From Neoechinorhynchus agilis (lineage: Eukaryota > Acanthocephala), in assembly GCA_051530055.1 (NCBI GenBank), contig CM121342.1, positions 9,796,001 through 9,860,000 on the forward strand: a stretch of DNA of 64,000 bases. Direction: 5' to 3'. Below, piece after piece: positions 26,716-38,984 of this stretch (positions are counted from its first letter, which is position 1; each line of letters opens with the position of its first letter). The position numbers were made by a program, and so were the translations under genes. Below the pieces are notes generated by a model, which saw only the letters and a program-made list of their open reading frames with translations, ran no database searches and was not told the origin of the DNA.

Positions 26716-27780
26716 TCATGTAGCAAGCCAGGGGTGTTCACGCAATGATGCCTTACTGCGATCTCCGTAATCATATAAAAGCTCTTCTCCTATTTCTATT
26801 CTCCTATTTGCGATCAGTAGCAATCTCGGTCGACCGTTGATGCTAATCACTTTTGTTATCAAATTAAATTTATATCGACTATGATTGATTAAACGACCCA
26901 GTCGTCCGGATTCCGAGGTTGCGTCGATACTGTTTATACAGTTTTAAATTCAGCGTAAATTCAAGTTAAGACTTACCAATACGATTTACATAAATATCTA
27001 AAATAGAACATATAGCAGCCAAGTGTTTTATCTTTGCTATATTCGCATTCTCTTCGTTTTGCTTCCTTTAAATTAAGAAGATCTCCACTGTACTCGAGAA
27101 CATATTCGTTCTTTTCGAAACACCGTTTTGTAAAAACAGCTCTACCTTTGTCATTAAGACTCCGAATCTCGAAATCCACCTCAAGTCCTGCATTCACAAG
27201 GTTTACCAACTTCTGGTGCTTTTCCTCCTTAACAATAGAATGGGCAAATAGTTTTATTGAAATCGATCTGATCCCACCACTACGACAACAGAAAAATCGA
27301 AGATCGCACCTTAATTTTAGACTCAATAATTCTACTTGATTGTCGTCTCTGAGGAAAATATTCGTTTATGCTACGTCTCAAACTTGATATACGAGAGTGA
27401 TCATCGAGGGAGATCAACATTGATAAGCTTTTCTCTAATTTAGATCTCCTTGGTCCACTCGGCTTAGCACTTGAAGTCCTACTTGATTCAGACGGTCCCC
27501 AGAAAACACCCGATTTCCTAAGATCGCATGAATTGGTAAGTCTATCGTGTCTTAAAGAGCTGGAATCCATATAATTGGGCCTCCTTGAACCCGAAGGTTT
27601 TCTACTTAACAAAGATAACCACGATTGAGACAACCGATCTGCTTCATCGCCACTGCTCTTTTCGGAACATTCGTCTTCTCTATTCTCAGTCAATGCCTGC
27701 TCCTCGTCTGTACTGACTTTAATTTTAACCTTGTTTACCCGTTTTGTTTTGTGGCATTTTAACTCCCCGTTGGCATTCAT
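26716..27780 (-). CDS. KMT5A: KMT5A (SET8/PR-SET7) histone H4-K20 monomethyltransferase
   Basis: A nuclear enzyme that monomethylates histone H4 Lys20 (family knowledge). A Ser/Arg-rich basic N-terminus (27780 to about 27310) is followed by the SET domain. FEIRSLNDKGRAVFTKRCF and VLEYSGDLLNLKEAKRRE lead to GCYMFYFRYLCKSYC, split by an intron at 26930-26976. The last exon (26716-26929) gives IDATSESGRLGRLINHS, then GEELLYDYGDRSKASL and HPWLAT at the stop. The INHS and YDYGDRSK residues are the catalytic and cofactor hallmarks and are intact. The junction near 27,280-27,330 changes reading frame without a standard-length intron; the candidate GTGCGA...GTAG is only ~30 nt and does not restore phase. 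A non-canonical donor or a sequence error is possible there. An AG abuts the ATG. Confidence 0.9.
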
Positions 27781-30700
27781 CTGATCAGAATGAAGAAAAG
27801 TCAGCGACTCATTGAGAAGGAAAACTAACGATCAATGCGGAAACGAAGCCCAATGTTGCCTATGTAATTTTAAGAAAGCTAAGACATTCTCGGTTCAACC
27901 AGTCTAACATTCAAGTGCGTTTTTTCTAAGACACTTTGCTTACAGCGACCTGAGTGTAAGAGCATATATAAGCAAAAATACGTCTTGACAATTCAGCAAA
28001 TATAAAAACCTTGAGACAAAAAAATTCTCTTGATTTTCACAGAATTAAAGAAGAGCCAATATTCGCTCACCGGAAAGATTAAAAATCGAGCACTTAGAAG
28101 TGGTCCGTGGCCCAATTTCGAATCAAAATAAATTATACGCTGCAAATAACAAAAAAAATTATCCATGATTTGGGAAGGCTAAAGTGCAGGAAAACGTGAC
28201 AAGCGTTCTATATAAATAAAAAATCTTCGCAAACATTCGGAAAGTACATAAAAACTGCCTCTAAGTGGCACTCAAATGAGTTTGCAAAATGGATCGCGAA
28301 ATAAAAACAAGCAGAAATGATCTCAGTCAAGACCATTTAATGTCGTTAATGAAACAATATATTTCTGTAATGGTTAGGTAAATTACCAGAAAGTACTTTG
28401 ACTTGAGCGGATGTTTTGAAAATCTTCCCATCATGTTTTAAAACCAATATTTTAAGGATAAATGTACTCGCCGATACTAATTTAAAGAATTTAGCAGTGC
28501 ATAAGAACAGTGAATATTCATTCTTGTATATCTTCAGAATCGGTTCGATCGATTTCTAAAATAAATGATTCGGGAATTCCTTATATTTTTCGAAAAGTCG
28601 TTAACTTCTAAAAAAATCCATAATTAGAAATATATCAGATTGATTGAAAGAAAAATCGACTAAAGATGTAGCACATTTTAAAATTCGGTTCTTGTCACTC
28701 TCATGGACATATTTCATGATCTACAAAAATTTTTGGCAATATTTTGATTTCTTAAGGCATATAAATATAATTGCTCAATTTCGAGCGAGAAAAAAGCGCT
28801 AAAAGTATTGATATTTTAAGAAGAAATTCCAGAGGTTGGCGACATTATCAAAGTGGGAATGCATAGCAAGGAAAGACATTTTGCATTGAACATCAGCAAG
28901 AAGTAGACGACGCGAGTTGGGAAGAAGACGGCGACTGGGAAGCTTCATTAAAAGGTTAAGGAGCGTCCGGAACACGATTTGCCGCAACTATTCGGAATCT
29001 GCGAGGTTTATCTATTTTTAACTTTCTCAAATTGGAAATATCGTTAAAGACATTTTTTGAAATCTCAAAAGGTTACGAATATTAAAAAATGAAATGATTA
29101 AATTTAGGGATTGAAGTTAAACTTAAAAACTACAGTAAAAGACTGCTGTGAACCACAATAGATTAAATCAAAAGCAAAGATTGATCAACGTTTTCTGAAT
29201 GAAGTCAAATCAACTTGGGAAGATCAGAAAATGTTGATATTGATCGGCATTAACGGCCAATAGGTAGCCATTGATTTTTCCAATCATTGTAATTCTTTCT
29301 TAACATCAGGTAGAGAAAAATCATTGATTGCATATGAAAAAAAGCATCTCCTACGATTTGAGTCGCTGATTTCTTTTTTATTGAACTTTCATTTCCGATA
29401 TAATAACATTTTAAGAAATTAATGGTTATTAAAATGTTCCGAAATCGTCTGAGATGCAGATTAAAAATTTTTATGGATTTTTACTTTACAGACAAAAATT
29501 TCGTTTTTTAATGGTTATTTTTATGACGAAGAAATTTAAATAATTTTAATTTAAAATCACTCACATATTTAAAAACTTACAAACAACCTTGATCAAAAGG
29601 CGTTCACAAGATTGTGCCTAAACCAATCGGATTTTAAAATAAAATCATTTTAACTTTTCTACGCCATAAAACAACCAAAATATGAACCGTTCAATCTGTT
29701 TTTTTTATAAAAACCCATATTATACGGATAAAATATATAATTTTGCTCGTAATTTATTTTGCCAATCATGAATTTAGTTTAAAATACTTGAAGAATTTTA
29801 GGCCCATAGTTTAAAATCTTTTTTTCGGGAACGTGATCCGCTCGCATCAAACAATCGCCACAAATTATTTAATTAATGATTTTTTAAATTTTAAGAAATA
29901 AAGCGAGATTTAATTTCAAGTTTATTTTCATGATAAAATTCGAATTAGCGCAATAAAAGATCTTTAATTTGAAATTAAATAACGATGAAAATCAATTTAT
30001 CGCGGTTATTGATTTAAATTCAGGAAAGCTTCTTTAGAATCTTACGCTTAGCAATATATCACGAGGCGGATGCAGCAAATTTGGAGAATTCAACGATATT
30101 CATAACCGCTGAGAGGTCAGACTGAGAATTGAGCCTCGAATTGAGCGATGAAATCCGCAATTATTCACCTTTATTTATTTTAGCGCTATTCTTTTTTTAG
30201 AGCTTGAGTCGAAGCCGCGGCTAATCGATTTCTATAAGCATTTGGTTATTGGTGTTGGACTAGAGACGATCATTGGCTGGTAATATAACTTCAAATGTCG
30301 ACTCAAAGATCGACGTTTTATTCTGTTAGAAAAGAATCGAGATAAACGCATTGTGCAAAGTCGTCAACTAGACGATCGATTGTGACTTTTTAGTAAAATT
30401 GGCACTTTCGAACTGATTTTTACTTTTAACAATTGCAACTATCTTTAAGAGTTATGAAAAACCTTTTAACTTTCATAAATTCACTTTTTATTTCCCGTTT
30501 TTCGCCCATTACGGAAAATTAAATTTTTTACACCAAAATTGTCCATTTTTTCGTTTAAGATCAACTCATTTTTTCGTATTGTGAATTATCTGGGTGGATT
30601 ATTTTATAGTTATGTTCTAAAATTCCAATCGGGATTCTTTTTTTCACAACAGGAGAGACGTTAGCTTCTTGCTTTAAATACAAATAATCTTTAACTTGAT

Positions 30701-31287
30701 CGACAATTAACTCAGCGATTTTCTCTGCTAAAATCTTGACTTATAAACTTCAATAAACGAAAATTCATTCAAATTAACAAAAAACGATCTATTTTTTTGG
30801 TTATGCATTTTCGTTAAATTTTAAATAATCAGAATAGTGGATACATCATCGAGGCAATGGAGGATAATGATGTTTTGCCGTCCCCATCGGAACTGTATAT
30901 ATCTTTAATATATCAAGATTATCCAATTAAAAATTAGATTCCATGATTAAATCGATTTTTTATGCACTTCGATTATCGGTTCAAAATGCACAAATCAATA
31001 TTCACGAGTGCACAAAGCTCACCTTTTCTCGTTCCCATATCATTGAGCTATGTCTTTTTCTCGTAAAAGCGCAATGCGCACTCATTTTAGAGCTAGATAT
31101 TTACACAGAATACTTTTCGTTTCACAAGTGACTATCAACTTAGGGGAGTAACCCTTCATTTCCTCAATCGACGACTTATGCTTTCCTTAATGGTCTCCAC
31201 TCCCAAACGCACACTTTTTTCTTCGAACTCTAAAGCAATTTAAATTTATGCCTCGACTATTTTTGTTTTATAAATTCAGCGATTGAT
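27781..31287. other. Long intergenic stretch between KMT5A and the calcium sensor
   Basis: 3.5 kb of AT-rich DNA with no supported gene. Two short plus-strand open pieces look exon-like but cannot be connected: 28873-28968 (acidic, WEEDGDWEASL) and about 30202-30283 (KPRLIDFYKHLVIGVG). A half-copy of the fold-back family lies at 29580-29690. Confidence 0.5.
29580..29690. repeat. Half-copy of a fold-back MITE
   Basis: Contains CAACCTTGATCAAAAGGCG, an AAGATTGTGCC stretch and a terminal CGCCATAAAACAA, matching one arm and end of the elements at 35.7-36.1 kb. The opposite arm is not visible. Confidence 0.6.
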
Positions 31288-32139
31288 TCACTCATGAACT
31301 GTAAGTACGCTCCTCAAGTATGGATCGTAAACGCACGCTGAAATAAACTCTTCTCGGTTGATCTTTTTATCACCAGTCACATCGATCTTCGACAAAATCA
31401 CTTTGGCTTTTTTCTTTGGACTATTGTCGCCCTTGCGATCATCAATCCCGTTGAGATCATACATTGTACTCAAAATATTAGCGAGCTCCTTCTCGTCCAG
31501 GACGCCGTTCTTATCAGTGTCGTACATATCAAAAGCTGCTGAAAGTTTGCTCTTTAAATCACCTAAATTATTTTTCCATGAGTTGGCGTTTATCTGTCTA
31601 ATGAGATTATAAGAACGAGCAAATCGAAGTGGAATTTTCTGCTTAGGAAATGAGTCGTGCCAAATGATGTGAAAATGTGCCATGTTTTGTAAACCAACCA
31701 GAAAACGAGACGTGTTCGTTATGCCACTTTTTTTGCAAAATCAAGAGAAAAATCACGACTATGTGGACTTTCGATATTTTCAAAACTAACCTCGTTGTGT
31801 AACAGCTATCGCAAGCATGAATTCGCAAAAATCGATTTTGCCACTATTGTCCTGATCGAAAGCTCTGAAGCTATTATCGCAGAATTTATCTATTTTCCTT
31901 CCCGGAAACAAGTGTGACGTTACTTCTTTGAACTTTTTCCTATCCAACAATCCATTGGGGCAATCTCTAATAAAACCGCTGAACCAGTGACGGATCTAAA
32001 AATTCTATTATTATTTTGTTCCTTCAGAATAAAAAGGACTCCAAACCTCAACGGGTGAGAAATCGGTGTTTGCAGCGATAAGATCGATTTGTTGGTCAGT
32101 AAGCTGAGTTGGATCAGATTTGGATTTTGAGCTACCCAT
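31288..32139 (-). CDS. Neuronal calcium sensor (NCS/neurocalcin/VILIP-like EF-hand protein)
   Basis: 190 aa from three exons: 32047-32139, 31791-31995 and 31288-31562, all in phase. It begins MGSSKSKS, with Gly2 available for N-myristoylation as in this family. The first EF-hand is the degenerate Cys-Pro type (DCPNGLLDRKKF). EF2 (DQDNSGKIDFCEF), EF3 (DTDKNGVLDEKEL) and EF4 (DVTGDKKINREEF) follow; EF2 and EF3 have complete Ca2+ ligand patterns. Length matches the family (about 190). It is expected to switch between cytosol and membrane on Ca2+ binding in neurons (family knowledge). The exact subfamily is unresolved. Intron 2 is ~230 bp, longer than most here, and stays open in one frame. Confidence 0.92.
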
Positions 32140-33669
32140 TTATTCCAGAACTTCCTTATAGGTTTGTAATTTTCTAGAAATTGTTGGTGTGCGTGCTTGA
32201 TGGAAGTATGTGTAAGAAGTTCCTCGCTCTAATATACAAACTAATGTCTCGCATACTTGGCACCACAGCACAGGAGTCTATCAGGAAAGTAAATCAGACA
32301 CGAAGGAGAATCGTGCCTGATGCCAACCACTACCGAGGAAGAGGAGGAGACGCCTTGCTTCAAGGCGGTTGGAAGCCAAAGACGGAATTTTAACTGCCAA
32401 TTGACGCATGCAGATTAAACGATACGCTCCCTCCCTCCCCCCCTCAGCGACGGCACTAGGGTACTAGAAGGTGCTGATAATACCATAGAGATCTGACGTT
32501 CCACACTCATTGTGTGCGTGATCACAACGAATATTTCTTTCAACATATACGCGAAAATATTTTCTGTGCCACTTTATACTTTCTCCTTTGCGTGCTAAGA
32601 AACGAAAATATGGGGTTTTCTTCTTTTAAATTTAAACATTTTGTCCTGAAAATCAATAGCAAAAACGACAGTAAAACGCCTACCTTTATAGATGCTACAT
32701 CTAATTTTAGATGATTTCTGTCATTTCTACTATGTGTGCTATAAAGAAAGCATGATTCAATCAACGTCAATGCGGTAATTGACTCTGTTCTAGATCAGTT
32801 ACATGTTGCTCAGCAATCAATCCTTCAAGTTTGACATGTTGTCTTTTGGAAATGCCGAAAAGCCCAAGAGTTGGAAGTACGATTGAAGGAACTTATTTAG
32901 AATTAATAGATCCAAAGGGGATTTTTATATGCGTGTGATTGTTCCGGTTGTGGCTGCATGCAACAACTCATTGGAACTCCAGCAACCATTTTGACAATGC
33001 AACTTGTTGGAAAATCTTTACTGGAGAAAAGTGGTTGATTCTCTTAAGGAGAAATGCACTCTTTTTATGTTAATAGACATGTTTTAGATGAGATGCATAA
33101 TTTACAAATGGATTTGACTGAATGAAATCTCCTGGTAAACTGTTCAATGATTACGTTTTTCGCATTAAAAGTCGTTTTTTTTTCAAAAAAAGAACACAAG
33201 TGAAATGACCGTGGTTTTTCAACAACAACCTATTTTTTAGATGATCAGAATGTCCAATAAAAAATATGGAATTTTTGTCGTTTGTGTTGAAATTTTTTTG
33301 GATCTTTCAACGGCATTCGCGTGCAAATCTAGTTTGTTTTGAACAATGTTATTCGGTAATCTGCCTGGATTCTGAGCTAGATTATTTCCAGAATATAACA
33401 TAACTGATTATAAAATAGCATACCTTTGACAAAGACCAATTTCAAGTCAATTTTTCCTTTGAAACTTTAAAGTTAACGAATTTAGTGCCGGTTTGGTTGA
33501 TTGTTGTGTGACAAAAACAAATAATCGGGAAAATATTTCTCGCTTTCCAAAATATAAATGGTAGCCATTGATGTGACGAAAAAGCATTATAACGAGTTCA
33601 GGATACATCAAAAGCGCTTCACTTGACTTTCTACTCTAAAAGAGTCGCACTTCTCAGTTTTCAACTCAC
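32140..33669. other. Intergenic DNA
   Basis: No clear gene. 32181-32393 is an open, GC-richer stretch (RRRIVPDANHYRGRGGDALL) of unknown identity, possibly a decayed insertion. The rest is AT-rich. Confidence 0.45.
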
Positions 33670-33860
33670 ATGACTAGCGGCTTCCTAGTCCGTTTTGCTC
33701 ATGCAAGAAAATTGAAAGAAAAAGCCACTTTTGAAGACATTTATGTAAGTAAAGGTTCTCGTCCATAGCTTTACCGACATTTAACCTTCTGCTTTTAAAG
33801 TTTATCGAGCCACCATTTATTGCTGAAACGCTTACTGATAGCTATAAAAATAAACTTTAA
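33670..33860 (+). CDS. Candidate tiny two-exon gene (44 aa)
   Basis: Exon 1, 33670-33744, begins MTSGFLVRFAHARKLKEKA and ends at a perfect GTAAGT donor. Exon 2, 33801-33860, begins after TTTTAAAG and encodes FIEPPFIAETLTDSYKNKL and a stop. The 56-bp intron is typical for the window and the frames join in phase. The N-terminal part has the hydrophobic and basic, acid-free character of a mitochondrial targeting or small subunit protein (inference). I do not recognise the family. Chance is possible because both exons are short. Confidence 0.4.
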
Positions 33861-35660
33861 GCGACGGATTTTACGTCGAAGTTTCGCAACAATTTAACGG
33901 GCAAGTGTAAAATCTGTTGTGAACGAGTTTGCATTACTTTGTATCAGCAAAATTTACAAGTTGAGACTTAAGTTATTCTTAGCTGGTGATTTAAATAATT
34001 TGTTTTTATTTATACGTCGTATGTTGTTTAAAAAATGCTTAAACTCAACCTGATGATTTTCTTACTGGTTTGCTTTTTTGTACATTGTAAAGTCTTCTTT
34101 TACCGTAAATGCGCGTTTCGTGTGTTGAGTTTTGATTTGTCCTGGTTAACGAACGATAAAAAATTGCTTTTAATTGGTCCACAAAAATATAAGTGATAAA
34201 ATGTCTCCTTTAGTTTGCTCAAAAATATCAATACATTTCCTTTGAGATTATCTTCATACCACCTCTTATTTTATATTCTTTCATTCACGCGCTTATCTGT
34301 GAAACTGCAATGAATAAATAGCTTCTCGCCCAACTTTTCGTTATATTTCCAAGCGCTATATTTTCCCTTCCTATTGACATTCACAAAGTAGAATTGGCTA
34401 CATTTCGTTTAAGCCTGCAAATTACGAATGCCTCGGCGATCAGCAAATCCTAAAATAACATCAGGCCCATTTTGTTGATTTTCCTTCTAAGGAAATTTGC
34501 GCAAATCTGAGCGGCGCACAACCGTGCTTTTAATATTCACTTATTTTTATGCCATTCAATAATCAGTCGCAATATCGACACAAATTTTTGTTCAAAACAC
34601 AAAATATGATTTACAGGCTTGAAAATAATCATTAGATCATTTGTTTTTCGGAATTCGGTATTGCTAGGTTCCATTATTTGGACAGATGATATTCATGCTG
34701 ACAAACCGCGTTTCTCTAAATTTTAAATAATTTAACACTAAAAATCATTGTAGGTATGGAAACGAGCTTGAATACTGCGTTATACTTTTCATGAATATTT
34801 TATTAACCACTTCTTGCTAAAGATTCGAGGAGGTCGAAAGTCTTTGGTCCTTTTTTTGTTTTTACAGTTCAGACTTAATCCGAAGAGCGTAGTGTATCTT
34901 TATCTTGTAATTTGGAATGCGTTCGTTGGATGATGTGAGTTTCTATAGCTTACGAAACATCATTAGAAGATGATTACTGTAACCAAGTTGAAATTTAAAA
35001 GCAGACTTGGTGTCTTTTCTTGATTTATTGTTGATATTTCATACATATTTTGTTCATAAGTTTTTGCTTCATCGTCATTTGTTTGATTCTAGATATAGTT
35101 CGTTTCTATCAATCCAAACGACCTTGTTTCCTGATCTCTCAATTTATATTGTCATAGTTGTTGACGAACTTGACTAAACGAACGTATTATGTTCATGTAC
35201 GTGTATCCGATCTAACCAAATAGGTTTACACTTGATTTGAAAGATGCGTCTCTTCAATCACAAATAAAATCCTTCGAGAATATAGACCATGTTTGAACAT
35301 TGAATTGCTCATGTTCTTATATAGCGGAAAATTTAAAAGAATTTATTAGATCCGATATTTCAGAGGTACAACAACCTTGTGTGTCGAAATATCGAATTCA
35401 ATAAATTACTTCAATTTTTTGTGCCATATAAAAACAACATAGACTATATTTTACAATTATAGAACACAAATGGTAATACTACTTCTCTAAGAAATGTCCT
35501 CATATTCTCAAGGTAGACTGGAGGCTAAGAAATATTTTGCGATATATCCTTATGTAAAAACCTATCCTTCTCCGTTTTTTGGAACGAAGTCTTTTACATG
35601 CGATATCAATTTGAATTTTGATACTTTATTCGCTTTGAATCCTCATTGTTAATGTTTATT
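33861..35660. other. Intergenic DNA
   Basis: AT-rich and no supported gene. A diverged fold-back remnant is visible at about 35330-35450 (CCGATATTTC ... CGAAATATCG, then a GCCATATAAAAACAA end). Confidence 0.5.
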
Positions 35661-35829
35661 TGTAGCTGTGAAAAATTAAAGGAATTAATTCCGATTGTTT
35701 TCGGCAAGACGCAATCTTAGGGTGTTAAAGTGTTTAATCCGCAATGACAACCTTGATCAAAAGCGTTCAAGATTATGTCTCGTGATAAAAACAATTGGAT
35801 TTAATTCCTTTAATTTTTCACCGCCACAA
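35661..35829. repeat. Fold-back MITE, copy 1 of an adjacent pair
   Basis: The terminal inverted repeat GTGAAAAATTAAAGGAATT on the left matches AATTCCTTTAATTTTTCACC on the right. The internal arms carry CGCAATCTT / AAGATTATG. The loop contains GTTAAAGTGTTTAATCC. A sister copy follows directly. Confidence 0.8.
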
Positions 35830-35849
35830 AACAAGCAAATAATTTTGTA

Positions 35850-36066
35850 TTGAATGGTTTTTTATGGCAGTAGAAAATTAAACGAATTTTCGTTAAATCC
35901 GATTGTTTTTTCGGCACGCGAAACAATCTTGAACGCATTTTGATCAATGTTGTTAAAGTGTTTAATCCACAATGACAACCTTGATCAAAAGCGTTCAAGA
36001 TTATGTCTCGTGCTAAAAACAATTGGATTTAATTCCTTTAAGTTTTCACCGCCACAAAACAAGCAT
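35850..36066. repeat. Fold-back MITE, copy 2 of an adjacent pair
   Basis: Same structure and end sequence as copy 1, with a longer left arm (AACAATCTTGAACGC / GCGTTCAAGATT) and the loop GTTAAAGTGTTTAATCC. The right halves of the two copies are nearly identical, suggesting recent duplication. Confidence 0.8.
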
Positions 36067-36699
36067 ACATTTTTGCACAACAATGTACGGTCTCAAGAAT
36101 GCCATTAAATCAACTATCGTAATTTTAAAAAACTAGAGTTTGCTAAGGAATGGAGATTCGTGATTCATTTGATTATGGTCAGGCACTTAGAAACGGATAC
36201 TAAAAAAAGGACCTCCATAATTTTCTGTGTTAAAAATGATTTGAAATAATGATCTACTTCAATTTAAATTACAAGTTTAGATATCTTTAAGGAAATCTTA
36301 ACAAAGTAAAATTTAATAGACCTTGAAAATTAAGGCAATGGCTAAACTCGGTTCATTTTCGTTTGGAATGCATGGACACAAAATGAAAAGTTCAATTTTA
36401 ACCGCAAAAAGGAGGTACAATGTTTAAATTGCAATTGATAAAATGTTCGTAAAGTGATGGCTTTCATTGGATTTTCGTCGAGATGTGTCCTCCACATTTA
36501 TTTGAGATGCGTTTTTCGCTCTTTCTCTACTGTCTCAATCTGCGCAACAGTGTGCACGACAGTTTTCCTGCGCATACTCCTCTTTCGAAGCTTGAGGGCA
36601 AAATTACATTATTGATCTTCGCCTCCAGCCTTCATTAATTAGAATCTGATTGGTTTGGCTGTTTTTTAAACTACTGGTCATTTTAGATAAATATTTTTC
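36067..36699. other. Upstream region of AMMECR1
   Basis: No gene seen. A GC-richer patch at 36,520-36,640 may be the promoter. A TTTTAG acceptor-like site lies 13 nt before the ATG. Confidence 0.5.
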
Positions 36700-37602
36700 A
36701 TGGTGCGGCACGCGAGGAAAGCGACAGGTAGACCGCAGAACAAGGTAATTTTCATGTAGATATCACTTATTCATTTTTGTTAAAAAATAAACTTCATTTG
36801 AGCACAGACAGCATCATGCCGGGCTGCATCGACTACTGTAAAAAAGCGACAAAATGAGTCCGAGGACCAACTGGGTGAAAACGAACGAAAGCGTCTCATG
36901 TCCGAATCTGATTCACCTAACGTAGGTTCGGTGGTTCAAGCTTCCATTTCAGCAAAGAAAAAGGCGGCCATAGTTTGTCCAGAAATGGTCTACTATTGTT
37001 TTGATACGATCAATCGATATCTTTGCTCTCAATCATCTTCTTCAGGTACAACACCAATTGTAAGTTCAAAAGAACTTCCACAATTCAGCGATGATTCGTT
37101 TCCTTTGTTCGTTACATGGCATGTTGGTCGTGAGAAACACTTGAGAGGATGTATTGGTACATTCTCAGCTACTCCTCTTCGGCGTGGTCTACAGGAATTC
37201 GCTATAAAGAGTGCGTTTCAAGATACCCGATTTTCCCCAATAACCCACGGAGAGCTTTCAAGGCTACAATGCACTGTCTCCCTTCTAATAGACTTTGAAC
37301 CGATTGATTCGTTCATAGATTGGGAGATAGGAATTCACGGAATTCGACTTGAGTTCAAAATACACGGTTCGTCCACTTATTCAGCAACGTATCTCCCGGA
37401 TGTGGCTAGAGAGCAGGGTTGGAACCATAGACAAACCATCGATTCTTTGATAAAGAAATCGGGATATAATGGATTGATTGACGATGCGTTACGCCACCGA
37501 GTGAACCTTGTGCGTTATCGCAGTCAGAAGATAACGAAGACTTATGCTGACTACAGAGCTGCTATGGGGCAAGGACTCAAAACAGTTGACGTGTGCGCTT
37601 GA
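36700..37602 (+). CDS. AMMECR1: AMMECR1 family protein
   Basis: 279 aa from two exons: 36700-36744 and 36808-37602. A short basic Ser/Glu-rich N-terminus precedes one full AMMECR1 domain. This starts near CPEMVYYCFDTINRYL and contains the invariant LRGCIGTF motif. Further conserved patches are EFAIKSAFQDTRFSP, LQCTVSLL, IGIHGIRLEF and TYLPDVAREQGW. The protein is conserved in all domains of life; its biochemical function is not established. The ATG at 36700 is chosen because it extends the frame through a clean GTAATT/CACAG intron and lies 13 nt after an acceptor-like AG. No sign of damage. Confidence 0.95.
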
Positions 37603-37813
37603 TGAACTTTTTTGCAATGAAGTTTGATTGTGTTTTAAATAACAACAATTATCACGATTTAATTTTCGTTTTGTGATTCTATCCTTGAGAAATAACTGAA
37701 ACCGTTCGGATTTCTAGTTGACGAAAAATTGCGCCGATTTGATATTAAATTAATCAACATTATTGATGATTTGTACACTGAAAAGACAACCGGGGAAAAT
37801 TTTATTTCATAAA

Positions 37814-38735
37814 GGCAATTTTGAGATTTAACCTCGTTTAAATTTACAATGGGCAAAAGGAAGGAGAAAACGTCAAAAATGTTTTTTTTGGAAATTCTAA
37901 AGCGCTTGATTTTGCTTTATTTGACTCTGCAAATCAGCAAAAGTATTTACAATTCTAATGAATTAAAAGGAAAGTCCTTTAAAAGTTTGTCGTTTGATTT
38001 TTTTTAATTTGAAAATAAATCGAAATTATAAACATTGAGCAAATGAGATTTTGGTTTCATGGAAAGTTAAAAAGATTTTATTTTATAAAAAGACCCAATT
38101 ATTATTTGACATGTTCGGCAATTTTGAGATTTAACCTCGTTTAAATTTACAGTGGGCAAAAGGAAGGAGAAAACGTAAAAATTTATTATTTTGGGAACTT
38201 CTAAAGCACTTGATTTTGCTTTATTTGACTCTGCAAATCAGCAAAAGTATTAACAATTCTAATGAATTAAAAGGAAAGTCCTTTAAAAGTTTGTCGTTTG
38301 ATTTTTTTAATTTGAAAATAAATCGAAATTATAAACATTGAGCAAATGAGATTTTGGTTTCATGGAAAGTTAAAAAGATTTTATAAAAAGACCCAATTAT
38401 TCTTTGACACGTTAGGCAATTTTGAGATTTAAGCTCGTTTAAATTTACAGTGGGCAAAAGGAAGGAGAAAACGTAAAAATGTTTTTTTGGGAAATTCTAA
38501 AGCGCTTGATTTTGCTTTATTTGACTCTGCAAACCAACAAAAGTATTAGCAATTCTAATGAATTAAAAGGAAAGCCCTTTAAAAGTTTGTCGTTTGATTT
38601 TTTTTAATTTAAGAATAAATCGAAATTATTAACATTGAGCAAATGAGATTTTGGTTTCGTAGAAAGTTAGAAAGATTTTATTTTATAAAAAGACCCAATC
38701 ATTCCTTGACATGTTCGGCGATTTTGAGATTTAAG
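37814..38735. repeat. Tandem triplication of a ~300-bp unit
   Basis: Copies start at 37814, 38117 and 38415, each at GGCAATTTTGAGATTTAA, with a fourth partial copy at 38717 that ends about 38735. Spacing is 303, 298 and 302 bp. Copies are roughly 95% alike. It lies between the 3' ends of AMMECR1 (+) and DPH3 (-), and the last partial copy overlaps the terminal DPH3 exon. Confidence 0.95.
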
Positions 38736-38984
38736 CTGGCCTGAAAATAAGCATTATTTTTCTAAAAAAAGCGATAATCTTACCATATCATAAATTACTT
38801 TAATTTTCAATGAACAACTTGGGCATGTAGCAATGTCATTTTCCTCGTTCAGCAATGTTTCTATGTGTATTTCGAATTCATCTCCACATGGACACGGATA
38901 CTTAAATATTTGTCGGTCTCGATCGTATACAAATTCTTCAATTTCGATTTCATCAAAAATATCACCTTCCTCCTCGGTGGCCAT
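38699..38984 (-). CDS. DPH3: DPH3 (KTI11), diphthamide biosynthesis CSL-zinc protein
   Basis: 80 aa (human is 82) from two exons: 38784-38984 and 38699-38740, with a 43-bp GTAAGA/TTTCAG intron. It carries the four Cys of the CSL zinc ribbon (YPCPCGDEF and CPSCSL), with the [10 protein letters not shown] strand before them. The protein supplies electrons to the first step of diphthamide formation on EF-2 and to Elongator-linked tRNA modification (established). The terminal 13 residues ([13 protein letters not shown]) come from the last, partial copy of the ~300-bp tandem repeat. If splicing is skipped, the first exon reads on for ten codons to VRLSLFLEK. An acceptor-like TTTTAG abuts the ATG. 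Confidence 0.92.

Noticed and set aside
28873-28968. Acidic open stretch (WEEDGDWEASL) on the plus strand
   Set aside because: Looks coding but only ~30 codons with no second exon that joins in phase.
30202-30283. Open stretch KPRLIDFYKHLVIGVG ending in a stop
   Set aside because: Resembles the tail of a small membrane protein, but no upstream exon could be joined in phase.
32181-32393. Arg-rich open frame after the calcium sensor
   Set aside because: GC-richer than its surroundings, but no family, splice or start evidence; kept as intergenic.
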